From: Candidatus Thorarchaeota archaeon | GTDB taxonomy: Archaea; Asgardarchaeota; Thorarchaeia; Thorarchaeales; Thorarchaeaceae | Assembly: GCA_016839345.1 (NCBI GenBank) | Contig: JAEOUL010000108.1 | Location: forward strand, 1 to 64,000 | Direction of reading: 5' to 3' | Length of the DNA: 64,000 nt | Part shown: positions 24,410 to 32,518 of the stretch, in pieces | Layout: each line of letters starts with the position of its first letter | Position numbering within the stretch: the first letter of the stretch is position 1 | Notes under the pieces: model-generated | Told to the model about the DNA's origin: nothing | Database searches by the model: none | What the model saw: the letters and a program-made list of their open reading frames with translations, nothing else | Made by a program: the position numbers and the translations under genes

Positions 24410-24433
24410 CTAAAATATATTTTTGACTAAAAT
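24410..24433 (-). promoter_or_regulatory. Promoter with ACTAAAAT direct repeats
   Basis: The minus-strand AT-rich aaatatatttt element is flanked by two exact ATTTTAGT/ACTAAAAT units 16 bp apart, upstream of the regulator start at 24375. A 10-bp palindrome agcatatgct (24393-24402) lies between them and the gene. These are candidate binding sites of the encoded regulator. Confidence 0.35.
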
Positions 24434-24501
24434 TTCTTGAAACGTTGAGTTGTCAAGAAAGATGGACTGGAAGCCGTAAGGTTCGGGCTCCAAACACTCA
24501 G

Positions 24502-24522
24502 AGAATCTCGCCTTCCACACCA
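24502..24522 (+). repeat. tRNA-Leu 3'-end repeat, copy 3
   Basis: 17 of 21 bases match the tRNA gene end, including aatctcgcc and the terminal cacca, with C-to-T and G-to-A changes in between. Same orientation. The 30 bp before it (ccgtaaggttcgggctccaa and on) vaguely resemble the tRNA variable/T-arm. Confidence 0.75.
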
Positions 24523-24528
24523 TCCTTT

Positions 24529-24987
24529 TCATTCTAGTTCAATTCGTTCCATCTTGAATTTGCGCATTCGTTCATCAATTCCTGAACCGAAAGGAGCCAT
24601 AAATCTCTGGGCGGTTGTATATAGTTCTTCAGAGACTTGTAATGCAGCTTCAACACATTGAGCAAAATCATCCTTTGAAAGGTATTGAGTCAAGGGACAG
24701 TGGACCAAATAATGTTCTTCTCCATCTGTTGAGAAAATAGGATATTTCCTACAAAGTAAGGGACGTACAGGATAGATTTCACATGTGGATTCTTTGAGAT
24801 ATGGACAAATCAGGTCCCCGCCAAAATCTGTAACATAACAGTTCTCCGTAATTGCAATGAATTTGTTCGGATGTCCAGCCTCAATAATTCGGTCTACTTC
24901 CAACTTTGTGGCAAGTGGTCCTCCTAGTGTGCAACAGTATCCACCACATTCTTTGCAAATATTCGAATAGTTATGTTCTGTCATCAA
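24529..24987 (-). CDS. YkgJ-family Cys-cluster protein
   Basis: The protein has 152 residues. The motif CKECGGYCCTLGGPLA at the N-terminus and a second part CPYLKESTCEIYPVRPLLCRKYP are diagnostic of the YkgJ (UPF0153) group, whose cysteines probably bind zinc or an iron-sulfur cluster. The function is unknown. It is a single-gene cassette bounded by repeats 3 and 4 and reads toward the tRNA. Confidence 0.87.
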   Translation of the reverse strand: MMTEHNYSNICKECGGYCCTLGGPLATKLEVDRIIEAGHPNKFIAITENCYVTDFGGDLICPYLKESTCEIYPVRPLLCRKYPIFSTDGEEHYLVHCPLTQYLSKDDFAQCVEAALQVSEELYTTAQRFMAPFGSGIDERMRKFKMERIELE

Positions 24988-25014
24988 ATTATCTCAGACA
25001 TTATACTCACATAT

Positions 25015-25035
25015 CAAATATCGCACTCCGCACCA
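25015..25035 (+). repeat. tRNA-Leu 3'-end repeat, copy 4
   Basis: 19 of 21 bases match the tRNA gene end (caaatatcgcactccgcacca; two C-to-A changes). Same orientation, between the YkgJ-like and GNAT genes. Confidence 0.85.
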
Positions 25036-25053
25036 TTCTCCTTTCTCTTCGTA

Positions 25054-25530
25054 TTACTCTAGAATCTTCTCAAACCAGATATGATACCCCCAAGGATTCT
25101 TGGTTTTCTTGATGATTGAATACCCATGTTTCTTGTAGAAGTTCACAGCCCATTCGGCTTCACTGTCTGTTTCTAACTGAATCTTAGTGAAGTTTTGATT
25201 TTTCGCCTTCGTTTCAAGGAATTTCATCATAGAAGACCCAATCCCTTTCCTTTGATGCGTTGAATGAACATACATTAGTGGGATCCAAGCTGTTTCATTA
25301 TCTCTGGTTCCAAATGATCCAACAGCAATAATTTTGCCCTCTCTTCGGTGGATATAGAACTCCATGAAAGTTGCCATCTCATCAAGTTGTTTTGGGGTTA
25401 GAAATGGCTCACGATAGTGCTCTTTTGGGATAATCTTACTGAATTCTTCACGATTGATTGAATTAATGAGTGAGAGAATCTCTTCTAAATCAGAATCTTC
25501 AGCAGTTTCAAACTTGATTGATAGTGTCAT
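25054..25530 (-). CDS. GNAT-family N-acetyltransferase
   Basis: The protein has 158 residues. The acetyl-CoA pyrophosphate-binding motif QRKGIGSSMMKFLETKAK is preceded by the beta-strand WIPLMYVHSTH and followed by the EWAVNFYKKHGYSII motif, the standard GNAT order. A small-molecule or N-terminal amine acceptor cannot be distinguished. It is the outermost gene of the cassette array; no fifth repeat was found beyond it. Confidence 0.88.
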   Translation of the reverse strand: MTLSIKFETAEDSDLEEILSLINSINREEFSKIIPKEHYREPFLTPKQLDEMATFMEFYIHRREGKIIAVGSFGTRDNETAWIPLMYVHSTHQRKGIGSSMMKFLETKAKNQNFTKIQLETDSEAEWAVNFYKKHGYSIIKKTKNPWGYHIWFEKILE

Positions 25531-25637
25531 TCAAATCATGAAGAGAGTCGCGTTGGCAGGAATATGAATTCTTCCTATCAGCGACGAATTCCTAGATTCG
25601 CTGTTTGACTGCGAGTAGTAAAAATCAGCTGTAAATT

Positions 25638-25798
25638 GGACCCACCCAGGTACGATGAGGCAAATTCGTACCTCTTGCGCGGGTGGGTCCGTGGGAGGGA
25701 GTTGTCTTCTGAAGCATGATGGGACTCGGCGCGCTGGCATTGTGATCCAAGAGGAGCATTGTGGGTGGCGAGTCCCAGAAGATGTGCAAATTCTTGGA
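25638..25798 (-). ncRNA. Unassigned structured RNA or structured 5' leader
   Basis: Two strong helices are visible. GGACCCACCC (25638-25647) pairs with GGGTGGGTCC (25681-25690) and encloses AGGTACGA (25648-25655)/TCGTACCT (25666-25673). GGGACTCG (25721-25728) pairs with CGAGTCCC (25769-25776) and extends after a 10-nt bulge by TCTTCT/AGAAGA. On the minus strand a cttatatt box near 25822-25828 lies about 25-30 bp upstream of the structure and a TTTTT run at 25618-25622 follows it, so transcription is more likely from that strand. It is not recognisable as RNase P, SRP, 5S or tRNA. It could be the leader of the GNAT gene. Confidence 0.55.
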
Positions 25799-25953
25799 TT
25801 CATACCTCTGTCTACATCCGCCAATATAAGACCGTAATGATAACAAACGCCGCTTTGGCTTTGAAAAATTGAATATCTTATGCAATTCTTGGCCAGTCTA
25901 TGAACTATGGCAATGTATAAAGGTTGAAAGCTACGCGAGCATTCTGGAATCCA

Positions 25954-26970
25954 GTGGAGTGGTTGACGACGTCATCTCGAAGGATAGGCATTGTTGGTAC
26001 AGGAAACATGGGTCGCATTCATGCCAGAATACTTGCTGACATGGGCGTCTTAGTAGGTGTAGCCGATATGGATTTGTCTACTGCCAAACAGGTTGCGGAA
26101 ACCTACAACGTCGAGGCATTCAAAGACTTCGAGAGTATGATTGAAAATACTAAACCTGAAGGTGTCATCATAGCAACTCCTACCCCAACTCATGCCACTA
26201 TTGCAGAGGCTATTGCCACGAACTACAACACTATTCGAGGTCTATTGATTGAGAAGCCTCTAGCAAGTACTCTTGAAGATGGTAAGAAAGTTGCAAAGAT
26301 AGTCAAGAAGAAGGATATTGTCACACTGATTTCACACTCTGAAATCTACAACCCAATTGTAGGACGCGCTTTATCACTCATTGAAACTGATGCGATTGGC
26401 AAGCCGTTGACTGTTATTCATGACAGGAGGGGATTTGTATCACCAGAAAGAATTCCTTCACTTGGAGATGTTTTCGAGGACATAGGGGTTCATGACTTTG
26501 ATATTATGGCACGAATAAGTAAAGGTCCTGCAACACTCTATGCTCAGAGTAATACTTCAGGGGGCATTCACAATAGTGGTACAGTCATGGTGAAGTTTGA
26601 GAGTGGTACAGAACACTTCTTCCACCTGTCAAGACAGTATGCTGGTAGAAGACGTTTCATGGATGTATCTGGTACAAAGGGCAGCTTGGTTTTAGACCTC
26701 TTTGGACAGATTATCAAGGTCCAGCATCTCAACCAAGCCCCTCTTGCGGAAGGCGACACAATCAGACTTCCAGAGATGGGAGCCACAATAAAGGTCTACG
26801 GAGAGCCTGTAAGAGAAGTGCTTCGTGACTTTCTCGATTGTATCAGGACAGGAAGGACTCCCAGAGTAGGAATTGATGATGCAATCTGTGCTTTGAAGAT
26901 TGTAGAAGCAGCTAGGAAGAGTGCAGAATCAGGAAAAGTCATCGACATAGATGTTGAGCCTAAGGCATAA
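25954..26970 (+). CDS. Gfo/Idh/MocA-family NAD(P)-dependent oxidoreductase
   Basis: The protein has about 338 residues. The Rossmann motif GIVGTGNMGRIHARIL starts some 10 residues from the chosen GTG. The family motif EKPLAST provides the catalytic-region Lys, and GVHDFDIMARI fits the second conserved His region. The substrate may be a sugar, inositol or pigment precursor. TTG 25924 is an upstream alternative, but a tataaa box at 25914-25920 argues for a later start (GTG 25954 or TTG 25963). The stop overlaps the convergent methylthiotransferase gene by 11 bp. Confidence 0.88.
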   Translation: MEWLTTSSRRIGIVGTGNMGRIHARILADMGVLVGVADMDLSTAKQVAETYNVEAFKDFESMIENTKPEGVIIATPTPTHATIAEAIATNYNTIRGLLIEKPLASTLEDGKKVAKIVKKKDIVTLISHSEIYNPIVGRALSLIETDAIGKPLTVIHDRRGFVSPERIPSLGDVFEDIGVHDFDIMARISKGPATLYAQSNTSGGIHNSGTVMVKFESGTEHFFHLSRQYAGRRRFMDVSGTKGSLVLDLFGQIIKVQHLNQAPLAEGDTIRLPEMGATIKVYGEPVREVLRDFLDCIRTGRTPRVGIDDAICALKIVEAARKSAESGKVIDIDVEPKA

Positions 26971-28249
26971 TTCTACCATTCAAATGAGTCCTCTCTGCAG
27001 ATGTGATCTCGACATCAACAACAGTCCCCAAGCTTTTGTCATCTTGAACTATCACGGTCTTGTACGATTCATTCCTTCCAACAATCCCTCCTTTGGAACC
27101 CTTTTCCGTAAGAATGACTGGACCTGACCACCCTACCCAAGATTCATTCGATTCAACTAGAATTTCATTGACCAGAGAAGTCAGGGTCCTACTTCTCATT
27201 TTCTTGGTGTCAGTATTCACCTTATCCTTTGATTTCGATGCCAGTGTACCAGGCCTATCTCCATATTTCGATATATTGACAACAGAGGGACGAATTCTAC
27301 GAATCACTTCCAGCGTCTGTTCAAAATCTAGGTCACTTTCACTTGGAAACCCCACAATGATATCGGTGGCAATTGTTGCATCACTGAATCTCTCACGGAC
27401 CTTTTGTACGACTTCCTCCCAGTCAGCAACGGTATAGCGACGTTTCATAGCTCTCAGAACATTGTCACTACCAGTTTGGAGAGGGATGTGGAAGAATTTG
27501 AAGAAATGGGGATTATCCATAGCCTTCAAGATACTGTCTATTGAATCTAAAACTAGGTTGGGATTGAACATTCCTAGTCTGAACTTGTGTGTTCCTTCTA
27601 TTTGTCCAACTTTGTGGAGAAGCGAAGGAAGTTTTTCTCCAGTGTCAGAACCGTAGACAGCAGCATCTTGAGAAGTGAGCCGAATCTCTTGGTAGCCTAG
27701 ATATACACAGCGTTCAATGACTCGATGGAGATCTTCGATTGAATGACTTCTCACTTTACCCCTGGCAAACTTCACTGCACAGTAAGCACAGTTACCTAAG
27801 CAGCCCTCACAGATAGGAACAGTACAAATCACACTCTCTGGAGGTCCTGCAAACCATTTCAGCTTTGAAACCTCATCCGAGTCTAGATGTTGGATACCAC
27901 GTTCACCCTCAAGAATACGGGGAATAACTGATGCTAGGGAGTCAATAGATTGTGGACCCAATACCGCTCCATATTCAGGAATTGCTTGCTCAATTCTTGT
28001 AAGTGAGATTCTGGGAAGACATCCAGCAACCACAATAGGAGTTTTCTTTCGAGCCAGCTCTTCGAGTCTGTGGATTATCTTATCCTCTGTGGGTTCTTTG
28101 ACTCCACAGGAGTTCAAAATTATCAAATCAGCTTTTTCAATTTCTTGAACCCTTTCTGCATCTAGATCCTTGAGACGACTCACAATGATGTCAGAGTCTG
28201 CTTTATTGAGAGAACAACCGTATGTTTCAAGGTAGAATCTGAGATACAT
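26960..28249 (-). CDS. tRNA t6A37 methylthiotransferase (e-MtaB/CDKAL1 type radical SAM)
   Basis: The protein has 429 residues. The MTTase N-terminal domain opens with YLETYGCSLNKADSDII and carries NSCGVKEPTEDK and a further Cys (AGCLPR), the three ligands of the auxiliary cluster. The radical SAM motif CLGNCAYCAVKFARG (CX3CX2C) follows, and the C-terminal TRAM-like segment holds WVGWSGPVILTEKG and the VVDVEITSA strand. Length and N-terminal motif match the archaeal/eukaryotic MtaB group acting on t6A37. A MoaD-like gene ends only 11 bp upstream, suggesting a shared sulfur pathway (inference). Confidence 0.9.
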   Translation of the reverse strand: MYLRFYLETYGCSLNKADSDIIVSRLKDLDAERVQEIEKADLIILNSCGVKEPTEDKIIHRLEELARKKTPIVVAGCLPRISLTRIEQAIPEYGAVLGPQSIDSLASVIPRILEGERGIQHLDSDEVSKLKWFAGPPESVICTVPICEGCLGNCAYCAVKFARGKVRSHSIEDLHRVIERCVYLGYQEIRLTSQDAAVYGSDTGEKLPSLLHKVGQIEGTHKFRLGMFNPNLVLDSIDSILKAMDNPHFFKFFHIPLQTGSDNVLRAMKRRYTVADWEEVVQKVRERFSDATIATDIIVGFPSESDLDFEQTLEVIRRIRPSVVNISKYGDRPGTLASKSKDKVNTDTKKMRSRTLTSLVNEILVESNESWVGWSGPVILTEKGSKGGIVGRNESYKTVIVQDDKSLGTVVDVEITSAERTHLNGRIMP

Positions 28250-28260
28250 GTTCTTCGCAC

Positions 28261-28542
28261 CTACCCGCCTTGAACATGAGGGAGAATAGCTATCTCGTCA
28301 CCTTCGCTTACTGCGATATCCACTCCACCCAAGGTATCCACATCTTTCTTGTTCAGTATCACAATTAGATTCCCACTGATTCTATCTTTGTCCATAATCA
28401 GCTTGTGGAGTTCTTCGCCACTTTGTTTGACTACTACGTCAATTACTTGACGTACTGTCGAATCTTCTGGAACCTCTACCTCAATGATTTTCTTTCCAAG
28501 AAGCCGTCTAATCGGCCCAAATGACTTGAACAGGACTTTCAA
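28261..28542 (-). CDS. MoaD/ThiS/SAMP-like ubiquitin-fold protein
   Basis: The protein has 93 residues. KVLFKSFGPIRRLLGKK, VEVPEDSTVRQVIDVV, VILNKKDVDTLGGVD and EGDEIAILPHVQGG follow the beta-grasp pattern of sulfur carriers, and the C-terminal Gly-Gly is the adenylation/thiocarboxylation site. It may serve molybdopterin or tungstopterin synthesis (a tungsten enzyme is encoded at 55.8 kb), tRNA thiolation or protein conjugation. No E1-like partner is in the window. Confidence 0.87.
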   Translation of the reverse strand: MKVLFKSFGPIRRLLGKKIIEVEVPEDSTVRQVIDVVVKQSGEELHKLIMDKDRISGNLIVILNKKDVDTLGGVDIAVSEGDEIAILPHVQGG

Positions 28543-28574
28543 TAATCTGACCTGTGAAGCTCACAGTTGGGAGA

Positions 28575-28949
28575 CTATTCAGCTTTTTGATAGTACGAAA
28601 TAACATCCTGAACAAGGGCATCTACTACAGAAATTATCTCGTCGATATCTTCCTTGGTTGCATTATCATAATGAATGCCAACAGTAACAATAGTTGGTGT
28701 TTCGAGAGCCTTGCAAATCTTCTCTGCTGCGCTGTTTGCTACAACATAGTCCTTGTGTCCGGGCAAGGTTATTGTACTCACACTTACTGTCGTCGCGTCT
28801 CTGTAATGGCTTTTCGTTGGATATGCAACAGCAGCTCCACCGATATGATGAGCATCACCACCATAGATTACAATAAGGAAGTCCTTTCCAATCTCCTTTA
28901 CATCCAAAAAGATAGTATGACGTCCTGCCTCTTTCTCGAATTTCATCAA
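28575..28949 (-). CDS. LpdD-like (prenylated-flavin chaperone-like) domain protein
   Basis: The protein has 124 residues. A FLIVIYGGDAHHIGGAAVAYP strand-loop near residue 27, split by the conserved His pair and followed by a VSTITLPGHKDYVVANSAAEKI helix and TIVTVGIHYDNAT, resembles the small LpdD-like domain family found widely in archaea. The function there is not established outside the prenyl-FMN enzymes. It sits between gcvPB and the MoaD-like gene on the same strand. Confidence 0.55.
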   Translation of the reverse strand: MMKFEKEAGRHTIFLDVKEIGKDFLIVIYGGDAHHIGGAAVAYPTKSHYRDATTVSVSTITLPGHKDYVVANSAAEKICKALETPTIVTVGIHYDNATKEDIDEIISVVDALVQDVISYYQKAE

Positions 28950-28990
28950 TCATCACTAAGATGAACTGACCTGTAATCCTTTCGGTGTCT

Positions 28991-30559
28991 TCAATTGCCT
29001 TGAAGTTCTTTCTGATGTTCTAAATACATCCTATAGGAGAGCGTTAGTGTCTTAGGATGAGCGGATCTGTACTCGTCAAGAAGACCGACTGCTGTAGAAT
29101 ATGGAGCATTCTTCACTATATTCGGTGTTTCATGTGCTTCGTTTGATATCTTTTCGAGTACTGATATGAAGAAATCAAGTTCTTGGCGCGATTCTGTTTC
29201 GGTAGGCTCAATCATTAATGCTTCAGGAACTATGAGAGGGAAGTAGACAGTTGGAGCATGAACGCCGAAATCAAGAAGTCTCTTGGCAATATTCATCGCA
29301 GTGACATCCGTCTTGTCCTTTAGATCCTTGGCCGAGATTACACATTCATGCATCCGAGGTGCATCCTTAGAATAGGGCAAAGAGAATCCAGGAATCTTAC
29401 TAACATGATGTGCAACATAGTTTGCATTCAATACAGCTACTTCAGAGGCTCTCTCAAGACCCTCAGTACCAAGTGCATAGATGTAAGAGTATGCTCTTAC
29501 TAAAACACCAAAATTCCCATAGAATGCCTTCACTTTCCCAATTGATCTAGGATAATCGTAGTCAAGATCAAATGAACCATCATCCTTCCTGACAACTCGG
29601 GGCACGGGCAGAAACTCTTGTAGTTTTTCAGTGACGCCTACAGGTCCAGCTCCTGGTCCGCCCCCTCCATGGGGTGTTGAGAATGTCTTGTGAAGATTTA
29701 GATGCACTACATCAAATCCCATATCACCTGGTCTGACCTTACCCATGATGGCATTGAAATTGGCTCCATCATAGTAGACCAGACCTCCTGCATCATGTAC
29801 CGTTCCAGTGATTTCCTCAATATCCTTTTCAAAGACACCTATAGTGTTTGGATTAGTTAGCATAAGTCCAGCTGTACGGGAACCTGAAACAGTCTTGAGT
29901 GCATCAATGTTCACGAGACCTTCATCACTAGATGGGATTTCTACAATCTTGTAACCAGCCATGGCAGCAGACGCCGGGTTGGTTCCGTGTGCTGCATCAG
30001 GAATCAGCATCTCGTTTCTCTGTTCACACTCATTAGTAACGCAACGATGATACTCACGCATCATCATCACACCGGTCCATTCTCCTTGCGCCCCTGCTGC
30101 AGGTTGAAGTGAAACTGCATCCATTCCTGTTATCTCACGGAGCCACTGCTCGAGCTCCCACATCATCTCCAAAGCGCCCTGTGTTGTAGATGAATCTTGA
30201 AGTGGATGGAGCCACGCAAAACCAGGGGTGCCAGCGGCCCAGTTGTTCTCTGCGGGATTATATTTCATTGTACAGCTGCCCAGAGGATATGTACCAAGGT
30301 TGACAGCGAAGTTCATCTGAGAGAGCCGCGTGAAATGACGTGCAATTCCAGGTTCTGCAAGCTCTGGAATCTTAGGAGGTTCTTTTCGGATCATAGATTT
30401 CGGGAGAATCTGACTGAGCCCTCCGACAAAATCTCTCACGTCGGACTCTACTGTTGGGAAGGTATGACCAATTACTCCAGAGTTGGACCTCTCAAATATC
30501 AAGGGTTCATCCCATTTTGCTTGACGTACTCTGGAGTCATCAGGGCGACCATGTTTCAT
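28991..30559 (-). CDS. gcvPB: Glycine dehydrogenase (decarboxylating) subunit 2
   Basis: The protein has 522 residues and is the PLP-carrying half of the split P-protein of the glycine cleavage system. The PLP-lysine motif NLHKTFSTPHGGGGPGAGPV, PAAGAQGEWTGVMMMREYH, a DAAHGTNPASAAMAGY loop and the LTNPNTIGVFE segment are characteristic. It starts at the last base of gcvPA, so both subunits are coupled. GcvT and GcvH are not in the window. Confidence 0.96.
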   Translation of the reverse strand: MKHGRPDDSRVRQAKWDEPLIFERSNSGVIGHTFPTVESDVRDFVGGLSQILPKSMIRKEPPKIPELAEPGIARHFTRLSQMNFAVNLGTYPLGSCTMKYNPAENNWAAGTPGFAWLHPLQDSSTTQGALEMMWELEQWLREITGMDAVSLQPAAGAQGEWTGVMMMREYHRCVTNECEQRNEMLIPDAAHGTNPASAAMAGYKIVEIPSSDEGLVNIDALKTVSGSRTAGLMLTNPNTIGVFEKDIEEITGTVHDAGGLVYYDGANFNAIMGKVRPGDMGFDVVHLNLHKTFSTPHGGGGPGAGPVGVTEKLQEFLPVPRVVRKDDGSFDLDYDYPRSIGKVKAFYGNFGVLVRAYSYIYALGTEGLERASEVAVLNANYVAHHVSKIPGFSLPYSKDAPRMHECVISAKDLKDKTDVTAMNIAKRLLDFGVHAPTVYFPLIVPEALMIEPTETESRQELDFFISVLEKISNEAHETPNIVKNAPYSTAVGLLDEYRSAHPKTLTLSYRMYLEHQKELQGN

Positions 30560-31962
30560 TAGGAAGCACCTCCCTTTGTCACAATCTTCTCAATCGTTTG
30601 TACAAGCTCGTCTATGGTTTCTTTGCTATGGACCTCTGTCACACAGAATAACATTGATTCTCCAAGAGATGGAAACTCATCAGTGAGGATTCGTCCTCCA
30701 TGAAGATCATTATCGAGAAGTTTCTCATGGACCTGTTGGGCTGTCACACCCTCATCAAATTGAACAACAAACTCCTTCCATATTGCCTGTCCAATTGCCG
30801 GGGCTCTGATTCCAGGAATGCGGTCAAGCATTTTCGCAGTGTAATTTGCCTTGTATCCTATTGTTTCACCTAGTTGCTTTAGTCCAGTAGGACCCAGCAA
30901 AGACATGTAAACAGCTGCAGTGACTGCTGCAAGCGCCTGATTTGAACAGATGTTGCTCGTGGCTTTCTCGCGTCGAATGTGTTGTTCTCTTGGACTCAGG
31001 GTAAGAACAAATCCGTTCTCATATGGTTCATCTTCAGTCCTTGTCATGCCAACCAATCGGCCAGGCATCTGGTAGATCAGTTTTCTATCATTGATACATC
31101 CAAAAATACCCAGTAATGGACCTCCAAATGTCATTGGGGAACCTAAGTGCTGTCCTTCCGCTACTACGATATCAGCGCTATAGTCTCCTGGTGGCCTCAA
31201 TAATCCCAATGAAAGAATATCAACACCTGCTACAAAGAGTGAGTCGTTGTCATGTACAAGTTTGCTAATTTCATCAACTTGTGTTTCAATGAAACCAAGA
31301 TAGCTTGGATTCTCAATGTAAACTCCTGAAACATGGTCATCAAGCTTTGATTCCAAGTCGGACAGTGATATCAGACCTGTCTTCTTGTCATATTCGATTC
31401 TCTCGATCGTAATATCAGCCGGTTCTGTGTAAGTGTAAAGCACCTTGTAGTGTTCGGGATTCATAGTGCCAGGAACAAGGAATTTCGTCCGGTTCTTCTT
31501 CACACGTGCTGTCATCCGTGCAGCTTCTGCAACAGCAGTGGCCATGTCATACATCGAGGAGTTTACAATGTCGATTTCAAGTATCTCAGCTAAGAGGCTT
31601 TGATACTCAAAGAGTGTCTGAAGCATGCCTTGACTGACCTCCGCCTGATAACTTGTGTAAGATGTCAAGAATTCAGACCTATTGGCCAAAGCAGGTACAA
31701 TTGCAGGAACATAGTGCATACCTATTCCTGCTCCAAGGAATGTACGACCATTGTTAGCAGGTTTGTTCTTTCCAGCCAATTCTTGTATTCTTCTCGTGAC
31801 CTCAATCTCACTATGAGAGTGTGGAATGTCAAGATCATTCTTCAGCATGAATTTCTCAGGTATGTTTGAGAACAGCTCCTCAAGGTTCTTCTTACCAATA
31901 GATTTCAGCATCTCTCTTTCAGTTGCTTTTGTCATTGGTATCCATGGATGTTTGTATTCCAT
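30559..31962 (-). CDS. gcvPA: Glycine dehydrogenase (decarboxylating) subunit 1
   Basis: The protein has 467 residues and is the non-lysine half of archaeal/bacterial two-subunit P-protein. FLGAGIGMHYVPAIV, SQGMLQTLFEYQSLLAEI and YDMATAVAEAARM are family signatures; the EGQHLGSPMTFGGPLLGIF loop is near the middle and REQHIRREKATSNICSNQAL follows. A GGAGG ribosome-binding site lies about 10 bp before ATG 31962. It heads a minus-strand run that continues to the methylthiotransferase. Confidence 0.96.
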   Translation of the reverse strand: MEYKHPWIPMTKATEREMLKSIGKKNLEELFSNIPEKFMLKNDLDIPHSHSEIEVTRRIQELAGKNKPANNGRTFLGAGIGMHYVPAIVPALANRSEFLTSYTSYQAEVSQGMLQTLFEYQSLLAEILEIDIVNSSMYDMATAVAEAARMTARVKKNRTKFLVPGTMNPEHYKVLYTYTEPADITIERIEYDKKTGLISLSDLESKLDDHVSGVYIENPSYLGFIETQVDEISKLVHDNDSLFVAGVDILSLGLLRPPGDYSADIVVAEGQHLGSPMTFGGPLLGIFGCINDRKLIYQMPGRLVGMTRTEDEPYENGFVLTLSPREQHIRREKATSNICSNQALAAVTAAVYMSLLGPTGLKQLGETIGYKANYTAKMLDRIPGIRAPAIGQAIWKEFVVQFDEGVTAQQVHEKLLDNDLHGGRILTDEFPSLGESMLFCVTEVHSKETIDELVQTIEKIVTKGGAS

Positions 31963-32105
31963 TGCGGACTCCTCCGGACAACGGGCTGGATGAGGCGCAG
32001 CTGGTATCCCAAATATCCTTTCGGGTCGAACATCTCAAAGTGCAACTTCTAGAATACTTTTTAACGATAACAGATTAATCGACGCCAGCCACAGGAGTGA
32101 CTAGA

Positions 32106-32417
32106 ATGAAACGCTGGTTAATGGATATCCTTGCATGTCCTGTGAGTGATTGTAGAAGTGAACTCCAGTTGGAAGTCTACACATCTCACAACATGGATGT
32201 AGATGGTGAGGAGATCGAAGAGATTGATGAGGCGTTGATCACATGTCCCAAATGTGGAAGATGGTATCCAGTTATTGACGGAATTGCTTGCATGCTTCCT
32301 GACAACCTCAGGATGGATGGTAAGCAGAGGAAAGAGGAAACTGCATTTCTTGAACGGTGGAAGAATCGGATTGCTTCTGAAATCAAAGAGAATGGTGTTC
32401 CTTTTGGCCTGACTTGA
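32106..32417 (+). CDS. Trm112-like zinc-ribbon protein
   Basis: The protein has 103 residues from ATG 32106 (GTG 32097 is in frame). The zinc ligands are in LACPVSDCRSEL and ITCPKCGRWYPVIDGIACML, with a helical C-terminus, matching Trm112/UPF0434. In archaea and eukaryotes Trm112 activates several methyltransferases for tRNA, rRNA and release factor. A tRNA gene begins 9 bp after the stop. A cttttta box near 32056-32062 could be the promoter for both. Confidence 0.85.
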   Translation: MKRWLMDILACPVSDCRSELQLEVYTSHNMDVDGEEIEEIDEALITCPKCGRWYPVIDGIACMLPDNLRMDGKQRKEETAFLERWKNRIASEIKENGVPFGLT

Positions 32418-32426
32418 TTGAACACT

Positions 32427-32499
32427 AGCCCCGTGGTGTAGCGGCCAAGCATAGCGGGTTTTGGCCTCGCTGACGGAGGTTCAAATCCTCCCGGGGCTA
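32427..32499 (+). tRNA. tRNA-Gln(TTG)
   Basis: The acceptor stem is agccccg/cggggct, discriminator A, with CCA encoded at 32500-32502. The anticodon arm gcggg-ttttggc-ctcgc gives TTG, and the T-arm is ggagg-ttcaaat-cctcc. No intron. No separate TATA box is obvious because the preceding gene ends 9 bp upstream, so it may be cotranscribed. Confidence 0.96.
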
Positions 32500-32518
32500 C
32501 CACTTTCACAAATAACTG

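Noticed and set aside
22001..25035. Tandem tRNA-Leu pseudogenes as the source of the repeats
   Set aside because: Upstream tRNA parts (anticodon arm, D-arm) are not recognisable in any copy; only copy 3 shows faint similarity before the core. Kept as an alternative, not as the main reading.
25617..25830. RNase P RNA, SRP RNA or H/ACA guide RNA
   Set aside because: The conserved GGAAAGTCC-like and ACAGAA-like elements of RNase P and the helix 8 motif of SRP RNA are absent. An ACA follows one stem on the minus strand, but there is no two-sided pseudouridylation pocket.
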